A stretch of DNA of 46,942 bases from Oceanospirillum sediminis (lineage in GTDB: Bacteria; Pseudomonadota; Gammaproteobacteria; Pseudomonadales; Halomonadaceae), in NCBI RefSeq assembly GCF_014164585.1, contig NZ_JACJFM010000039.1, positions 1 through 46,942 of the forward strand. Reading direction: 5' to 3'. The translations under genes and the position numbers were made by a program. Shown here one piece after another: positions 18,612 to 28,123 of the stretch (positions are counted from its first letter, which is position 1; each line of letters opens with the position of its first letter). The notes beneath the pieces are model-generated. The model saw only the letters and a program-made list of their open reading frames with translations, did no database searches and was not told where the DNA came from.

Positions 18612-20579
18612 ATGGAAACCTCTAATAAAGCTTTTAACAATATATCTATCAGCAAAAAGCTTGCACTAAGCTTTGGTATTATTCTTACATTTTTGCTGAT
18701 TATTTCTTTTGCAGGTTATCGGGGGCTGTCACGTTCTGATAAAGGACTGGAGCAGTACCGGGAGCTGGCAAAAGTCAGTAACCTGACAGGCCAGTTGCAA
18801 ACCAGTCTTTTACTTATGCAGGCCGAATTTAAAAGCTACCTGATTAACAATAATACTGAATCACTCACTCGATATAATACCCAGCTGCAATCAATGAAAA
18901 CGTTTCTTGATCAGGCTAATCGGGAAATAACAGCCCCTGAACGTGTAGCTCTGATCAATGAAATCACTCCCATAATCAGTGAGTACGAGCAGGCTGTTCA
19001 TAGAATCAAAGAGCAGATTACTATTCGTCAGAACAGAGCCAGTCAGGTACTGATCGTTAAAGGCTCAGAAATGAGAAAAGTGATGACAGAGCTACGTCAG
19101 TATGCTTACCAGAATGATCTTGGAAAACTGGGACATCACGCCAGTGATCTGCAGGAAGCACTGATACTGGGACGCTTCCATTTACTGAAGTATTTTGAAT
19201 CTCAGAATATTAGTGACTTCGAAACCGCCCATCAACAAATGACAAAGATACTGGATAATCATCTTGCTGAAATTAGACAACAAGTATTATCACAGGAACA
19301 ACTCACAGCACTGGAACATTTTAACCAATTAAGACAGGCTTATCTGCAGGCTATGGATGATGCAGTTCAGGCAATACGTAAACAACTAGCACTGGCCGAA
19401 GAGATTCTGGAGAGAACCGGACCGGCAATCGCAGATAAGATTGAAAAAGTAAAACTATCCGTTATTGAAGATCAACGGAATACAGGCCCAGAGCTGCAAG
19501 CGAGTAATAAGCAGGCCAAAAACCTTATGGGGATACTGGCACTGACAGCTATTTTTCTTGGGATAGTATCGGCCATGTTCTTTGCCAGGCACATTACCCG
19601 TCGCCTGCGCTATGTCGTTCAGGTCGCAGAGCAGATTGCCCGAGGAGATCTTCGTATGGAGAAAGAGCATTACGGTAAAGATGAAATTGGTCACTTGCAG
19701 GAAACCCTTTACAACACCAGCCAGAGTCTGCGGGATATGCTTAGCTCGATATCATCTGCCAGCAACAGTATTAGTAGTGCCGCGGTACAACTTTCAGCGG
19801 TATCCGAACAAACCAGTAAAGGCACTCAACAGCAATTACAGGAATCAGATCAGGTCGCTAGTGCTGTCGATGAAATGGCCCATAGCGCTATAGAAGTAGC
19901 AGAACACACCCAGCGCACAGCATCAGCGACAGAAGCAGCCCAACAGCGTTCTGACTCCGGTTATCACACGGTTACCCGTACGCTGAACAATATTCAGCAA
20001 CTTCACTCTAGCGTCAGCCAGACAGAACAACGCCTGGAGAACGTGCAGAAGGAAACACAGAATATTGGCTCTATTATTGACGTAATTCAGGATGTAGCAG
20101 AGCAAACTAATCTGCTGGCATTGAATGCCGCTATTGAGGCCGCCCGAGCCGGAGAGCAGGGCCGGGGCTTCGCTGTTGTTGCAGATGAGGTACGTTCACT
20201 GGCACAGAGAACTCATCAGTCAACCGGGGAGATCCATCAGCTAATCGCCCGTTTACAAAACAGTACCAATCAAGTGGTATCTGAGATGCAGGAAAGCCGT
20301 AAAATAGCCGACACCAGCCTGAGTATGACAGAGGAGGTTCGACTTATTCTGGAAGAAATTACGGCAGCGATTGAAACCGTAAATGACATGAGCCTGCAAA
20401 TTGCAAGCTCGGCAGAAGAACAAAGTAAGGTCGCAGAGGAGATCAACCTGAGCGTGGTCAGTGTACGCACCATTGCGGACCAGAGTGCTGACGCAGCCAG
20501 AGAAACAGTCATCGCAAGCAGCACAATGAAACAGACATCAGAGCAACTGCAGCAGTTGATCAGCAATTTCAGATTGTAA
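18612..20579 (+). CDS. Methyl-accepting chemotaxis protein with helical (HBM-like) sensor
   Basis: A 655-residue chemoreceptor. The first membrane helix (about 16-38) is followed by a long, almost entirely helical periplasmic region (about 40-310) rich in Gln, Glu and Leu. This resembles the helical bimodular sensor class that binds organic acids in pseudomonads. A second membrane helix (about 313-336), HAMP (about 338-392) and the signalling domain follow; the tip is [19 protein letters not shown], as in the first receptor. No CheR pentapeptide is present. It is monocistronic with a terminator. The ligand is unknown. Confidence 0.93.
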   Translation: METSNKAFNNISISKKLALSFGIILTFLLIISFAGYRGLSRSDKGLEQYRELAKVSNLTGQLQTSLLLMQAEFKSYLINNNTESLTRYNTQLQSMKTFLDQANREITAPERVALINEITPIISEYEQAVHRIKEQITIRQNRASQVLIVKGSEMRKVMTELRQYAYQNDLGKLGHHASDLQEALILGRFHLLKYFESQNISDFETAHQQMTKILDNHLAEIRQQVLSQEQLTALEHFNQLRQAYLQAMDDAVQAIRKQLALAEEILERTGPAIADKIEKVKLSVIEDQRNTGPELQASNKQAKNLMGILALTAIFLGIVSAMFFARHITRRLRYVVQVAEQIARGDLRMEKEHYGKDEIGHLQETLYNTSQSLRDMLSSISSASNSISSAAVQLSAVSEQTSKGTQQQLQESDQVASAVDEMAHSAIEVAEHTQRTASATEAAQQRSDSGYHTVTRTLNNIQQLHSSVSQTEQRLENVQKETQNIGSIIDVIQDVAEQTNLLALNAAIEAARAGEQGRGFAVVADEVRSLAQRTHQSTGEIHQLIARLQNSTNQVVSEMQESRKIADTSLSMTEEVRLILEEITAAIETVNDMSLQIASSAEEQSKVAEEINLSVVSVRTIADQSADAARETVIASSTMKQTSEQLQQLISNFRL

Positions 20580-20725
20580 CCTCCCAGACAGGACAACTGA
20601 TTTAACAGGGATAATTTATAAAGACAGTGTCTGACAAGGTATCAATGAACCATTATCGGGCACCCATGATTATCTCTTACCTGGCAATGCACGAAAATAG
20701 CGCAATATACCATAATGAAAATTCC

Positions 20726-20758
20726 GGGCGCTCTATTTCAGGGCGCTCAGCTTTTTTT
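20726..20758 (+). terminator. Rho-independent terminator after the second chemoreceptor
   Basis: GGGCGCTC occurs twice as a direct repeat, yet the copies pair over eight bases with two G-U wobbles around TATTTCA. AGC and seven T residues follow. The rest of 20580-20889 shows no gene. Confidence 0.75.
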
Positions 20759-20889
20759 ACCAGTAATATTTGATTACACAAAGACACATACCGGAGCTAT
20801 CTGCCTGATAATCCATATAACCTTTGGCCTGATTCAAACTGGCCTGTTTTCTGCTTAAACTATCCGACATCAGGGGAACAGATAACTTT

Positions 20890-22209
20890 ATGACACCACA
20901 TCTTTCAGTACCGGAACAGATCAGATCACTGGGCGTACATCCGTCCCGAATCAGTCATTACAAGCAACGCTACCAGGGCAGGTTTGCGGGCTTTCATCTG
21001 GACAGTCACTATCAGCCCATTATCTCTCTGACCCATCAGCGAGTGGTTGGCTATGAAGCTCTTATGCGTGCCAGTCAGTCCGGCACTCCCTGTTCTCCTC
21101 TGGATCTGTTTGCCCGTTGTAAGAGTACCAGTGAAATATCCCGACTGGACCGATTAAGCCGGGCATTACATCTGCTGAACTTCAAACATCTGGAAACAGA
21201 TGGTCGCTGGTTGTTTCTGAATATTCGGGGAGAAGAGATCCGGGAAGCTAATATGGATGCCTCTCAGGTCAGTAAAGCTCTGGCACGACATGGCTTTCGA
21301 CCAGAACAGATTGTGCTGGAGATACTGGAGGATGCAGTACATGATGAAATGCTGCTGGCAGAGTTCGTCCAGGCCTTCAGAAATGCAGGATTCCTGGTCG
21401 CGATTGATGACTTCGGCACTGGTCAGTCAAACTTTGACCGTATATGGAAAATTAATCCGAATATCGTCAAGCTGGATCGTTCCATGATTCGTAATGCCCA
21501 GCAACAACCCAGAGCCCGGCGTATCTTCCCGCGTCTGGTCAGCTTGCTGCGGGAAACAGAATCTCTGGTGCTGATTGAAGGCATAGAAAACGAAGAAGAA
21601 GCCTTACTGGCAATGGATACCGAAGCCGATATGGTCCAGGGCTACTTCTTTGCACGCCCGGGCCCTTATGGAGAAGCAAAAGGCCATAATCTACATAGCC
21701 AGATTGCGGATCTGACCCATAAGTTTGCTAAAGCTCAGAAAACAGGGCGACAACAGTTCCACAGTCAGCTTGTGACGTATGAGTCAATGATGACCGCTGC
21801 CGCCGATCTGATCAGACTGGAACACAGTTTTGAGCAAAGCTGCCAGGAACTGATCCGTCAGACGGGTTGCCGACGGGTATTCCTGCTGGACGAAGAAGGT
21901 TACCAGGTAACCGGCAATATGGAGTCTAATCAATCCTCTGTGCAAACCCGGTATCAACCCCTGCAACAGGCTCATGGTGCTAACTGGGCACGACGCAAAT
22001 ATTTCCAGAGAGCCATTGAAGCGCTGGGGCAAGTTTATGTATCTCGCCCTTATCTGGCCTTACCCGATGCTAATATTGATGTGACTTTTTCTATGGCTTT
22101 TAAAGTCGGCAATGAGACTTATGTACTGTGTTGTGATGTGGATTCACGCAGTATTGATGCTGCTGGTAACCTGCTCCAGCAGGGTGAGCTGATTACTCAT
22201 TTCAATTAA
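20890..22209 (+). CDS. EAL-domain cyclic-di-GMP phosphodiesterase with C-terminal Cache-like domain
   Basis: A 439-residue soluble protein. The EAL domain spans about 30-265 and keeps the catalytic set: E56-A-L with R60, the Asn in FLNIRG, Glu in LEILEDA, DDFGTG (about 173-178), Lys in IVKLD, Glu in IEGIE, and QGY. It should therefore hydrolyse c-di-GMP. The C-terminal 170 residues include WARRKYFQRAIE and VYVSRPYLALPDAN, a pattern seen in Cache sensor folds. There is no membrane segment, so this would be a cytoplasmic sensor. No GGDEF domain is present. Confidence 0.9.
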   Translation: MTPHLSVPEQIRSLGVHPSRISHYKQRYQGRFAGFHLDSHYQPIISLTHQRVVGYEALMRASQSGTPCSPLDLFARCKSTSEISRLDRLSRALHLLNFKHLETDGRWLFLNIRGEEIREANMDASQVSKALARHGFRPEQIVLEILEDAVHDEMLLAEFVQAFRNAGFLVAIDDFGTGQSNFDRIWKINPNIVKLDRSMIRNAQQQPRARRIFPRLVSLLRETESLVLIEGIENEEEALLAMDTEADMVQGYFFARPGPYGEAKGHNLHSQIADLTHKFAKAQKTGRQQFHSQLVTYESMMTAAADLIRLEHSFEQSCQELIRQTGCRRVFLLDEEGYQVTGNMESNQSSVQTRYQPLQQAHGANWARRKYFQRAIEALGQVYVSRPYLALPDANIDVTFSMAFKVGNETYVLCCDVDSRSIDAAGNLLQQGELITHFN

Positions 22210-22266
22210 CCCGATCTGTTTGCGATTCACTGTTACCAGTCACTGAAAAGCAAGCTCGTTTCATCC

Positions 22267-22310
22267 TTACAACATACCCTAATAGAACAAACAGACTGAA
22301 TATGTTGTAA
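22267..22310. repeat. 10-base inverted repeat between EAL gene and phosphorylase gene
   Basis: TTACAACATA (22267-22276) is perfectly complementary to TATGTTGTAA (22301-22310) around a 24-base loop. It could be an operator or a transcript hairpin. Confidence 0.5.
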
Positions 22311-22314
22311 TTCC

Positions 22315-22344
22315 CTGATAATCCTCGGGGATTGTCAGCATTTT
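22315..22344 (+). terminator. Probable terminator after the EAL gene
   Basis: CTGATAATCC pairs with GGATTGTCAG around TCGG, followed by CATTTTG. It is a compact stem with a weak T-tail. Confidence 0.55.
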
Positions 22345-22393
22345 GTCTCCTGAGCTAATATGCTGTTTCGTTCATCAGAAACAGGTACGTTAC

Positions 22394-23917
22394 ATGACAG
22401 CCGTGCTGGATACCGAGAGTCAGCCTTTTCCACTGGTCATAAGGCGTTTAGGCATTGACAGCCATCAGGAACCTGTCGTTTATTTACGCCGCAACAGCCA
22501 TATCTGTCGCGCCGAAGGTTTTGCAACCGCATCCAGAGTACAGGTTTCATCTGAACAGCACAGCATTATTGCCAGTCTGCATATTATTGACAGCAATATC
22601 CTTTCCCCTGGTGAGATAGGTCTTTCTGAATCAGCTTACACAGGCCTGAAAACAGATGAAGGGCATATTGTCCATGTATGCCACCCCAGTCCTATCCACT
22701 CACTGAGTGCCTTACGTCATAAAGTTTATGGCCACACGCTCGATGATCAGCAGATGTCCGATATCATTGATGACATAGTGGCAGGTCACTACTCTGATGT
22801 ACATCTGGCCACTTTTATTACTGCCTGTGCTGGCGATAATCTGAATCAACAAGAAATTATCAGCCTGACCCGTGCCATGCTGGAAGCCGGTGACCGGCTG
22901 GACTGGCAGAAAGAGATGGTGGTGGATAAACATTGCGTCGGAGGCCTTCCCGGCAATCGAACCACACCAATTGTGGTCAGTATTGTTACGGCCTGTGGTG
23001 CTATCATGCCTAAAACCTCTTCCCGAGCCATCACGTCTCCAGCAGGTACAGCAGATACCATGAGCACCATGACAGAAGTAGAGCTGGAACCGGATGTACT
23101 GAAACAGGTTGTTAACCAGGAAGGTGGATGCCTGGCCTGGGGCGGATCGGTTCACCTGAGTCCGGCTGATGATATCCTGATCAAAGCAGAGCGGGAACTG
23201 GACCTGGACAGCGAAGGTCAGATGGTAGCCTCCGTACTGTCTAAAAAAATTGCTGCTGGCTCCAGCCATGTGCTGATTGATATTCCGGTAGGTCCGACAG
23301 CAAAGGTTCGCTCACAGGAAGCAGCAGATCTGCTGAGCCAACTGCTGATTACAACAGGTCAGGCTCTGGGCCTGACAGTCGAAGTCATCTGTACAGATGG
23401 TTCCCAGCCTGTAGGACGGGGCATAGGTCCTGCTCTGGAAGCCAGAGATATCATCCGGGTACTGAAAAATCAGCCAGATGCACCTGAAGATCTTCGTCAC
23501 CGGGCCCTGGTACTGGCTGGACATATACTGGAAATGGCGGGTATTGCAGAGGAAAAACAAGGGTTTGCTCTGGCAGAAAAAACACTGATGACCGGCCGGG
23601 CCTGGCAAAAATTTTATAATATATGTCAGGTTCAGGGCGGTTTCCGGGAACCTGCCGTAGCCAGCTATCAGTACACCTGGCACAGTCCGGTATCCGGTAC
23701 CATTGCAGAGATCGATAACAGGAATCTGGCCAAACTGGCCAAACTGGCCGGTGCTCCGGAAGATCTGTCCGCCGGCGTGACCCTGGAAGTCAAACTGAAG
23801 CAGGCCATTCGTGCCGGTGATCCTCTCCTTGAGATCCATGCAGAAAGTCCGGGGGCTCTGAATTATGCCGTCGAGTTCCTGAACTCTCGCACCGAGATAA
23901 TTAAGATACAATCATGA
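22394..23917 (+). CDS. Thymidine phosphorylase family enzyme, AMP-phosphorylase type
   Basis: A 507-residue nucleoside/nucleotide phosphorylase. It carries an extra N-terminal domain of about 90 residues and the long-form signature KHCVGGLPGNRTTPIVV followed by PKTSSRAITSPAGTADT. This pattern belongs to the archaeal AMP-phosphorylase / thymidine-phosphorylase-2 branch, not classical DeoA. That branch splits nucleoside monophosphates with phosphate to ribose-1,5-bisphosphate and base. The bacterial activity here is inferred. I use the ATG at 22394; the upstream extension begins at TTG (22343) and overlaps a hairpin tail. Its stop overlaps the next start (ATGA), so the pair is translationally coupled. 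Confidence 0.88.
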   Translation: MTAVLDTESQPFPLVIRRLGIDSHQEPVVYLRRNSHICRAEGFATASRVQVSSEQHSIIASLHIIDSNILSPGEIGLSESAYTGLKTDEGHIVHVCHPSPIHSLSALRHKVYGHTLDDQQMSDIIDDIVAGHYSDVHLATFITACAGDNLNQQEIISLTRAMLEAGDRLDWQKEMVVDKHCVGGLPGNRTTPIVVSIVTACGAIMPKTSSRAITSPAGTADTMSTMTEVELEPDVLKQVVNQEGGCLAWGGSVHLSPADDILIKAERELDLDSEGQMVASVLSKKIAAGSSHVLIDIPVGPTAKVRSQEAADLLSQLLITTGQALGLTVEVICTDGSQPVGRGIGPALEARDIIRVLKNQPDAPEDLRHRALVLAGHILEMAGIAEEKQGFALAEKTLMTGRAWQKFYNICQVQGGFREPAVASYQYTWHSPVSGTIAEIDNRNLAKLAKLAGAPEDLSAGVTLEVKLKQAIRAGDPLLEIHAESPGALNYAVEFLNSRTEIIKIQS

Positions 23918-24807
23918 ATAAAACACCTCTGTTATTTGACCTGAATGATGGTAGCTCCCTGGCCGATAGTCTGTGCCATCTGCTGCAGGCAGAAACCGGC
24001 GAACTGAATCGCAGACAATTTCCCGATGGAGAAAGCTATCTTCAGGTCGTCAGTCCGGCTAACGGACGCGACATTATTGTGCTGTGTACCCTGTACCAGC
24101 CGGATAGTAAGTTTTTACCTCTGATCTACCTGGCTGAGACACTGAAAGAGATGGGAGCCAGAAAAGTTATCCTGGTAGCCCCTTACCTGGCCTACATGCG
24201 TCAGGATAAACGTTTTAAACAAGGGGAGTGTGTAACATCACGGCACTTTGCTGCTCTGATATCCAGAAGCTTTGATGCTCTGATCACCGTTGATCCCCAT
24301 CTGCATCGCTATAATAGCTTGGATGAGGTTTATAGCATCCCAGGCATAGTGGTACAGTCAGCAAACAGTGTTGCTCACTGGATCAGTCAGCAAATAGAGC
24401 AACCCTTACTGATTGGTCCTGACATCGAGAGTGAGCAGTGGGTTGCAGAGGTAGCACGCCTGGCAGGGGCTCCTTTCGAAGTCCTGCTTAAGGAACGTCA
24501 TGGTGACCGGGATGTCAGAGTGTCTTTACCCCATGTGGAGAATTACCTCCAGCATACACCTGTTCTGGTCGATGACATCATATCCAGTGGCCGGACCATG
24601 CTGGAAACCATCGAGCACCTGAAAAATGCCGGGATGGCACCGGTCATCTGTATCGGTACCCACGGGCTGTTTGCCGATAGAGCTTATCAGCAGATGCAGG
24701 CATCACATACGGCTGATGTGATTACGTGTAATACGGTAAACCATCAGAGCAATGCCATTGACATGGCCCCGGCTCTGGCCGAAGCCATACGAGAACACCT
24801 TAGCTGA
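23914..24807 (+). CDS. Ribose-phosphate pyrophosphokinase-like protein
   Basis: A 297-residue PRPP-synthetase homologue, shorter than housekeeping Prs (about 315). It has the ATP-binding segment YLAYMRQDKRFKQGE, the DPHLHR metal-site motif and the PRPP loop VLVDDIISSGRTM. The pattern is closer to the archaeal or class III type than to a typical bacterial Prs. It overlaps the phosphorylase gene by four bases. The pair probably links nucleotide breakdown to a ribose-phosphate pool, either making PRPP or running in a related direction. This is unlikely to be the cell's only Prs. Confidence 0.88.
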   Translation: MNKTPLLFDLNDGSSLADSLCHLLQAETGELNRRQFPDGESYLQVVSPANGRDIIVLCTLYQPDSKFLPLIYLAETLKEMGARKVILVAPYLAYMRQDKRFKQGECVTSRHFAALISRSFDALITVDPHLHRYNSLDEVYSIPGIVVQSANSVAHWISQQIEQPLLIGPDIESEQWVAEVARLAGAPFEVLLKERHGDRDVRVSLPHVENYLQHTPVLVDDIISSGRTMLETIEHLKNAGMAPVICIGTHGLFADRAYQQMQASHTADVITCNTVNHQSNAIDMAPALAEAIREHLS

Positions 24808-25042
24808 TAATGTAAACAGCGAAGCGGTATCGTCAGACTGCCGCCCCCCGGAAGTGTTACAGCATATGCAGACACTCCGGGTGAGCAGATATCTATTCAA
24901 TTGCGCTGCAACTGCCTGTTAAAAAAGCGTTTGTCAGACACACATATTAAGAAAATACGCGTCAAGAAAATAAGTGCTGAGAAAGCACGTATTGGAAAAG
25001 TGCCTGCCGGGTCTGAGCTTAAACGATCAGCCCGGAAAGCCC

Positions 25043-26308
25043 TTACTGATCACGGCTGAACCAGTCCTTCATCGCACCTGTAATCTGTCTCAGCTCAGCT
25101 TCACTGATGATATAAGGCGGCATGGTATACAGGAAGCGACCAAAAGGACGCAGCCAGACTCCCTGAGTAATCGCAAAATCCTGCACACCTTTCAGGCTTG
25201 CCGCATCATGCACCTCAATCACTCCCGTTGCACCCAGTACTCTGGTTGCTTTTACCTCTGGATGACTGAACTCAAGCAACTCATCCTGCAACACCCGGTT
25301 AAGAGTCGAAATACGCTCCAGGTAGTCATCCCGCTCGAACACTTCAATGCTTTTCAAAGCCACGGCACAGGCCAGAGGATTACCCATAAATGTCGGGCCA
25401 TGCATAAATGCCTTACCGGCATCATCATCCCAGAAAGCATCAAACACTCTGTCGTTAGCAATCGTTGCAGCGTGCCCGACATATCCTCCGGTTAATCCTT
25501 TACTGAGCACCATGATATCCGGCGTTACACCAGCATGATCAGCAGCAAACAGTTTACCGGTACGGCCAAATCCGGTGGCAACTTCATCAAAGATAAACAG
25601 AATATCAAACTCATCGCATAGCTTGCGGGCTTCCTGCAGATACAGAGGACTGTACATATTCAGACCACCTGCCGCCTGTAGCAGAGGCTCAACCATAAAG
25701 CCGGCAATTTCATGGTGATGCTGTTCAAACACCTGACGTAACTTCGCAATATCTGCAGCCACCTCATCTGCCGATGCTGTGAAAGAGGCTTCCGGTGCCG
25801 GTGCAAAGTGCTGTTCTGGTAATAAACCTCGGAACATACTGTGCATCCCCTCCTCCGGATCACATACTGACATACAGCCTGTCGTATCACCGTGGTAGGC
25901 TTTCAGCAGAGAGGCCATCTTACATTTTGCCGTTATGCCCTGGTTCTGCCAGAACTGCACTGCCATTTTCATGGCGACTTCCATACCAACAGAGCCACTG
26001 TCACTGAAGAAGACATGGTTCAGCCCTTCTGGCGTAATCTCAACCAGCTTAGCGGCCAGATCTGCTGCAGGCTGGTTTTTCAACCCACCCAGCATCACAT
26101 GGGCCAGCTTATCCGCCTGATCATGAATCGCCTGAGTCACATCAGGATGACGATAGCCGTGAATCATGCACCACCATGAGCAAGTCGCATCGAGTAACCG
26201 CATACCATTAGTGAACTGAATATAGGGGCCTTCACCGGTTTCGACCTCGTAATTGACTTCCAGATGTTTCATCTGAGCGTATGGAAACCAGAGTGTTGTA
26301 TCCTGCAT
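25043..26308 (-). CDS. bioA: Adenosylmethionine-8-amino-7-oxononanoate aminotransferase BioA
   Basis: BioA makes 7,8-diaminononanoate in biotin synthesis, using S-adenosylmethionine as amino donor. The 421-residue class-III PLP aminotransferase begins with LWFPYAQMKH and has the characteristic CSWWCMIHGY segment. The PLP lysine lies in LSKGLTGGYVG (near residue 270), preceded by IFDEVATGFGRTG. No other bio genes are in the window. It is convergent with the PRPP-synthetase-like gene. Confidence 0.95.
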   Translation of the reverse strand: MQDTTLWFPYAQMKHLEVNYEVETGEGPYIQFTNGMRLLDATCSWWCMIHGYRHPDVTQAIHDQADKLAHVMLGGLKNQPAADLAAKLVEITPEGLNHVFFSDSGSVGMEVAMKMAVQFWQNQGITAKCKMASLLKAYHGDTTGCMSVCDPEEGMHSMFRGLLPEQHFAPAPEASFTASADEVAADIAKLRQVFEQHHHEIAGFMVEPLLQAAGGLNMYSPLYLQEARKLCDEFDILFIFDEVATGFGRTGKLFAADHAGVTPDIMVLSKGLTGGYVGHAATIANDRVFDAFWDDDAGKAFMHGPTFMGNPLACAVALKSIEVFERDDYLERISTLNRVLQDELLEFSHPEVKATRVLGATGVIEVHDAASLKGVQDFAITQGVWLRPFGRFLYTMPPYIISEAELRQITGAMKDWFSRDQ

Positions 26309-26450
26309 GATCGGACCTGCTGTTAGTGGTAAACCAAAAATTCAAAAATAAGCTTACCAGATCATTTAAAGAGAAAAAGCCTGTTTTTTAAGAGGTTACT
26401 CTCTGAAAAATACAAACCGGTAAGTCAGACAGCGGTCATCAGAAACCTGA

Positions 26451-26473
26451 CCAGATCAGAAAAACTGATCTGG
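26451..26473. terminator. Hairpin after the second alpha/beta hydrolase
   Basis: CCAGATCAG pairs perfectly with CTGATCTGG around five A residues, 35 bases past the hydrolase stop on the minus strand. The tail is not strongly T-rich, so termination is uncertain. Confidence 0.45.
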
Positions 26474-26507
26474 CAGAGTAAAAGGGGAAAGGAAAGATGA
26501 ATAATAA

Positions 26508-27275
26508 TCAGATAGAAGTAACAAACTGGCGAATCGATTGATTCACTTCTTGTGGATGCTCCATAGGACTAAGATGGGCAGCCCCCTCAATCAGTTCAAA
26601 ATGACTGTCAGGCAGATGTTCTGACAGATACTGAGCATATTTCGGAGGCGTCATGGCATCCAGTTCCGCACAGAGTATCAGTGATGGACAGCAAACCTTA
26701 TTCAGACTATCCATTCGATCAAAGGCATTACAGGCGGAAAAATCATTGATAACGACGTCCATATCACCTTGCAATAACAGATCTTCAAAGGGTTCCATTA
26801 AAGCCTGATCAGCCCCATCAGTTAATGCCTGCCGGGTCATATCACTAACAAAACCCGAAAAGTCCTGACGAATTTTATCCAGTAGCTCCGGCATCACTTT
26901 CAACCTGGCTCCGGTATTTAACAGTACCAGCCCTGCCAGTCTGTCTGGGTAACGAACGGCATATTCCAGACAGACCGCTCCTCCCATACTATGCCCCACA
27001 AGGGTCAGATTATCGCACATCAGATACTCAGCCAGTTCGGCCAGCACATCCGCATAAGCTGCTATCGTTTGTTCACCATCATGATGAGCACTTAACGCAT
27101 GCCCCGGCAGGTCAACGGCGATCACATTGGCTGACTCCCTCAACCCTGTCATCTGAGCCTGCCACTGAGCATGATTCAGGCCTGCCCCATGAACAAGAAG
27201 CAGTGTCGGATTTTCAGGTTTCAGTGGCCAGTGAGAACAAAGGAAACCTAATTCGTTAAAATCCTGTGCGTACAT
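26508..27275 (-). CDS. Alpha/beta-fold hydrolase near bioA
   Basis: A 255-residue hydrolase with LLVHGAGLNHAQW (oxyanion region), VIAVDLPGHALS, nucleophile elbow GHSMGG (Ser near 95), the acid in ILCAELDAMTPP and the catalytic His in GAAHLSPMEHP. It is typical of esterase or enol-lactonase-like hydrolases. It lies 200 bases upstream of bioA in the same direction, so a BioH-like pimeloyl-ACP methyl esterase role is conceivable. The elbow is GHSMGG rather than the GWSLGG of classical BioH. The specific substrate is unresolved. Confidence 0.85.
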   Translation of the reverse strand: MYAQDFNELGFLCSHWPLKPENPTLLLVHGAGLNHAQWQAQMTGLRESANVIAVDLPGHALSAHHDGEQTIAAYADVLAELAEYLMCDNLTLVGHSMGGAVCLEYAVRYPDRLAGLVLLNTGARLKVMPELLDKIRQDFSGFVSDMTRQALTDGADQALMEPFEDLLLQGDMDVVINDFSACNAFDRMDSLNKVCCPSLILCAELDAMTPPKYAQYLSEHLPDSHFELIEGAAHLSPMEHPQEVNQSIRQFVTSI

Positions 27276-27517
27276 ATCCGATTCCTTTTCAGTAACGCAA
27301 CATACAGCTATCTCTGAAACGTGACAGATTCTGAGACTCCAGACTTTAATATATCAGCGATGTCACAACTCTGTCTGATTTTTTGTCAGAAAAAACCTGA
27401 ACAGCCCCGTAAAACACGCCAATAGATGTCTCAATTACTGATTTTATTTACTCGTCCTGTTCTATAAAAATGTACACAGGGCCACGGAGTCTTTGTCTGA
27501 ATCCACTGAAATTGTGA

Positions 27518-27523
27518 TACTAT
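27518..27523 (+). promoter_or_regulatory. Possible extended -10 promoter for the flavodoxin gene
   Basis: TACTAT preceded by TGA forms an extended -10 box 40 bases before the flavodoxin ATG. A TTGTCT lies 19 bases upstream, longer than ideal. Confidence 0.35.
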
Positions 27524-27563
27524 ACCCTACAAAATTACCTGGTTATTAAAAGGCAGTGCTTTT

Positions 27564-28016
27564 ATGGCAAAGATTAAAATACTGGTTGGCACGGTTTATG
27601 GTGGTGCCAGGGATGTCGCAGATGGAATTAAGCCTGTACTTGAGCAGAAAGGGTATCAGGTCGATATCACGGAAGACCCGGCTCTATCTGATTTAACGGA
27701 CCCTGATAACACCGCTATCCTGATCAGTGTATCAACAACAGGCTCCGGTGATTTCCCACCCGGGTTTGATAAATTCTACTTCTCATTAAATGATCAGGGG
27801 GCATCACTGGGGCATTTGAAATATGGTGTGATAGCCCTGGGCGACAGTTCATACGATACCACTTTCTGCGAAGCCGGACGTAAGATAGATAATATCTTAG
27901 CCGAATATGGTGCAACACGGGTTGGCAGACGACTGGATATTGACTCAGCAGAACATTTTGATGCAATAGAACCGGCCATCAGCTGGATTGAGGACTGGAC
28001 GACGCGTCTGGTCTGA
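27564..28016 (+). CDS. Flavodoxin (MioC-like)
   Basis: A 150-residue FMN-binding electron carrier. The phosphate-binding loop is GTVYGGARDVADGI, altered from the usual T-x-T-G-x-T-E but similar to MioC proteins. SVSTTGSGDFPPGF and ALGDSSYDTTFCEAG form the isoalloxazine loops. The length and the late Cys-Glu-Ala-Gly are flavodoxin/MioC-like. It may support radical or P450-type enzymes, including biotin synthesis, as reported for MioC. It is monocistronic; a strong hairpin follows. Confidence 0.9.
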   Translation: MAKIKILVGTVYGGARDVADGIKPVLEQKGYQVDITEDPALSDLTDPDNTAILISVSTTGSGDFPPGFDKFYFSLNDQGASLGHLKYGVIALGDSSYDTTFCEAGRKIDNILAEYGATRVGRRLDIDSAEHFDAIEPAISWIEDWTTRLV

Positions 28017-28063
28017 GATCCGAAGCAAGGCCCCGGCACAGAACTTTTTGTTGAAATTACCAA

Positions 28064-28096
28064 ATTCTCCAGCCAATGAATCGTTGGCCGGAGAAT
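28064..28096. terminator. Bidirectional hairpin between flavodoxin and cytochrome b561 genes
   Basis: ATTCTCC-A-GCCAA pairs with TTGGC-C-GGAGAAT, with one mismatch, between convergent genes. T-runs are short. Confidence 0.5.
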
Positions 28097-28123
28097 AACG
28101 AAATACTTGTATGCAGGTATTTG

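Noticed and set aside
22343-22393. N-terminal extension of the phosphorylase from TTG
   Set aside because: It overlaps the terminator-like hairpin tail and has no start site; the ATG at 22394 is better.
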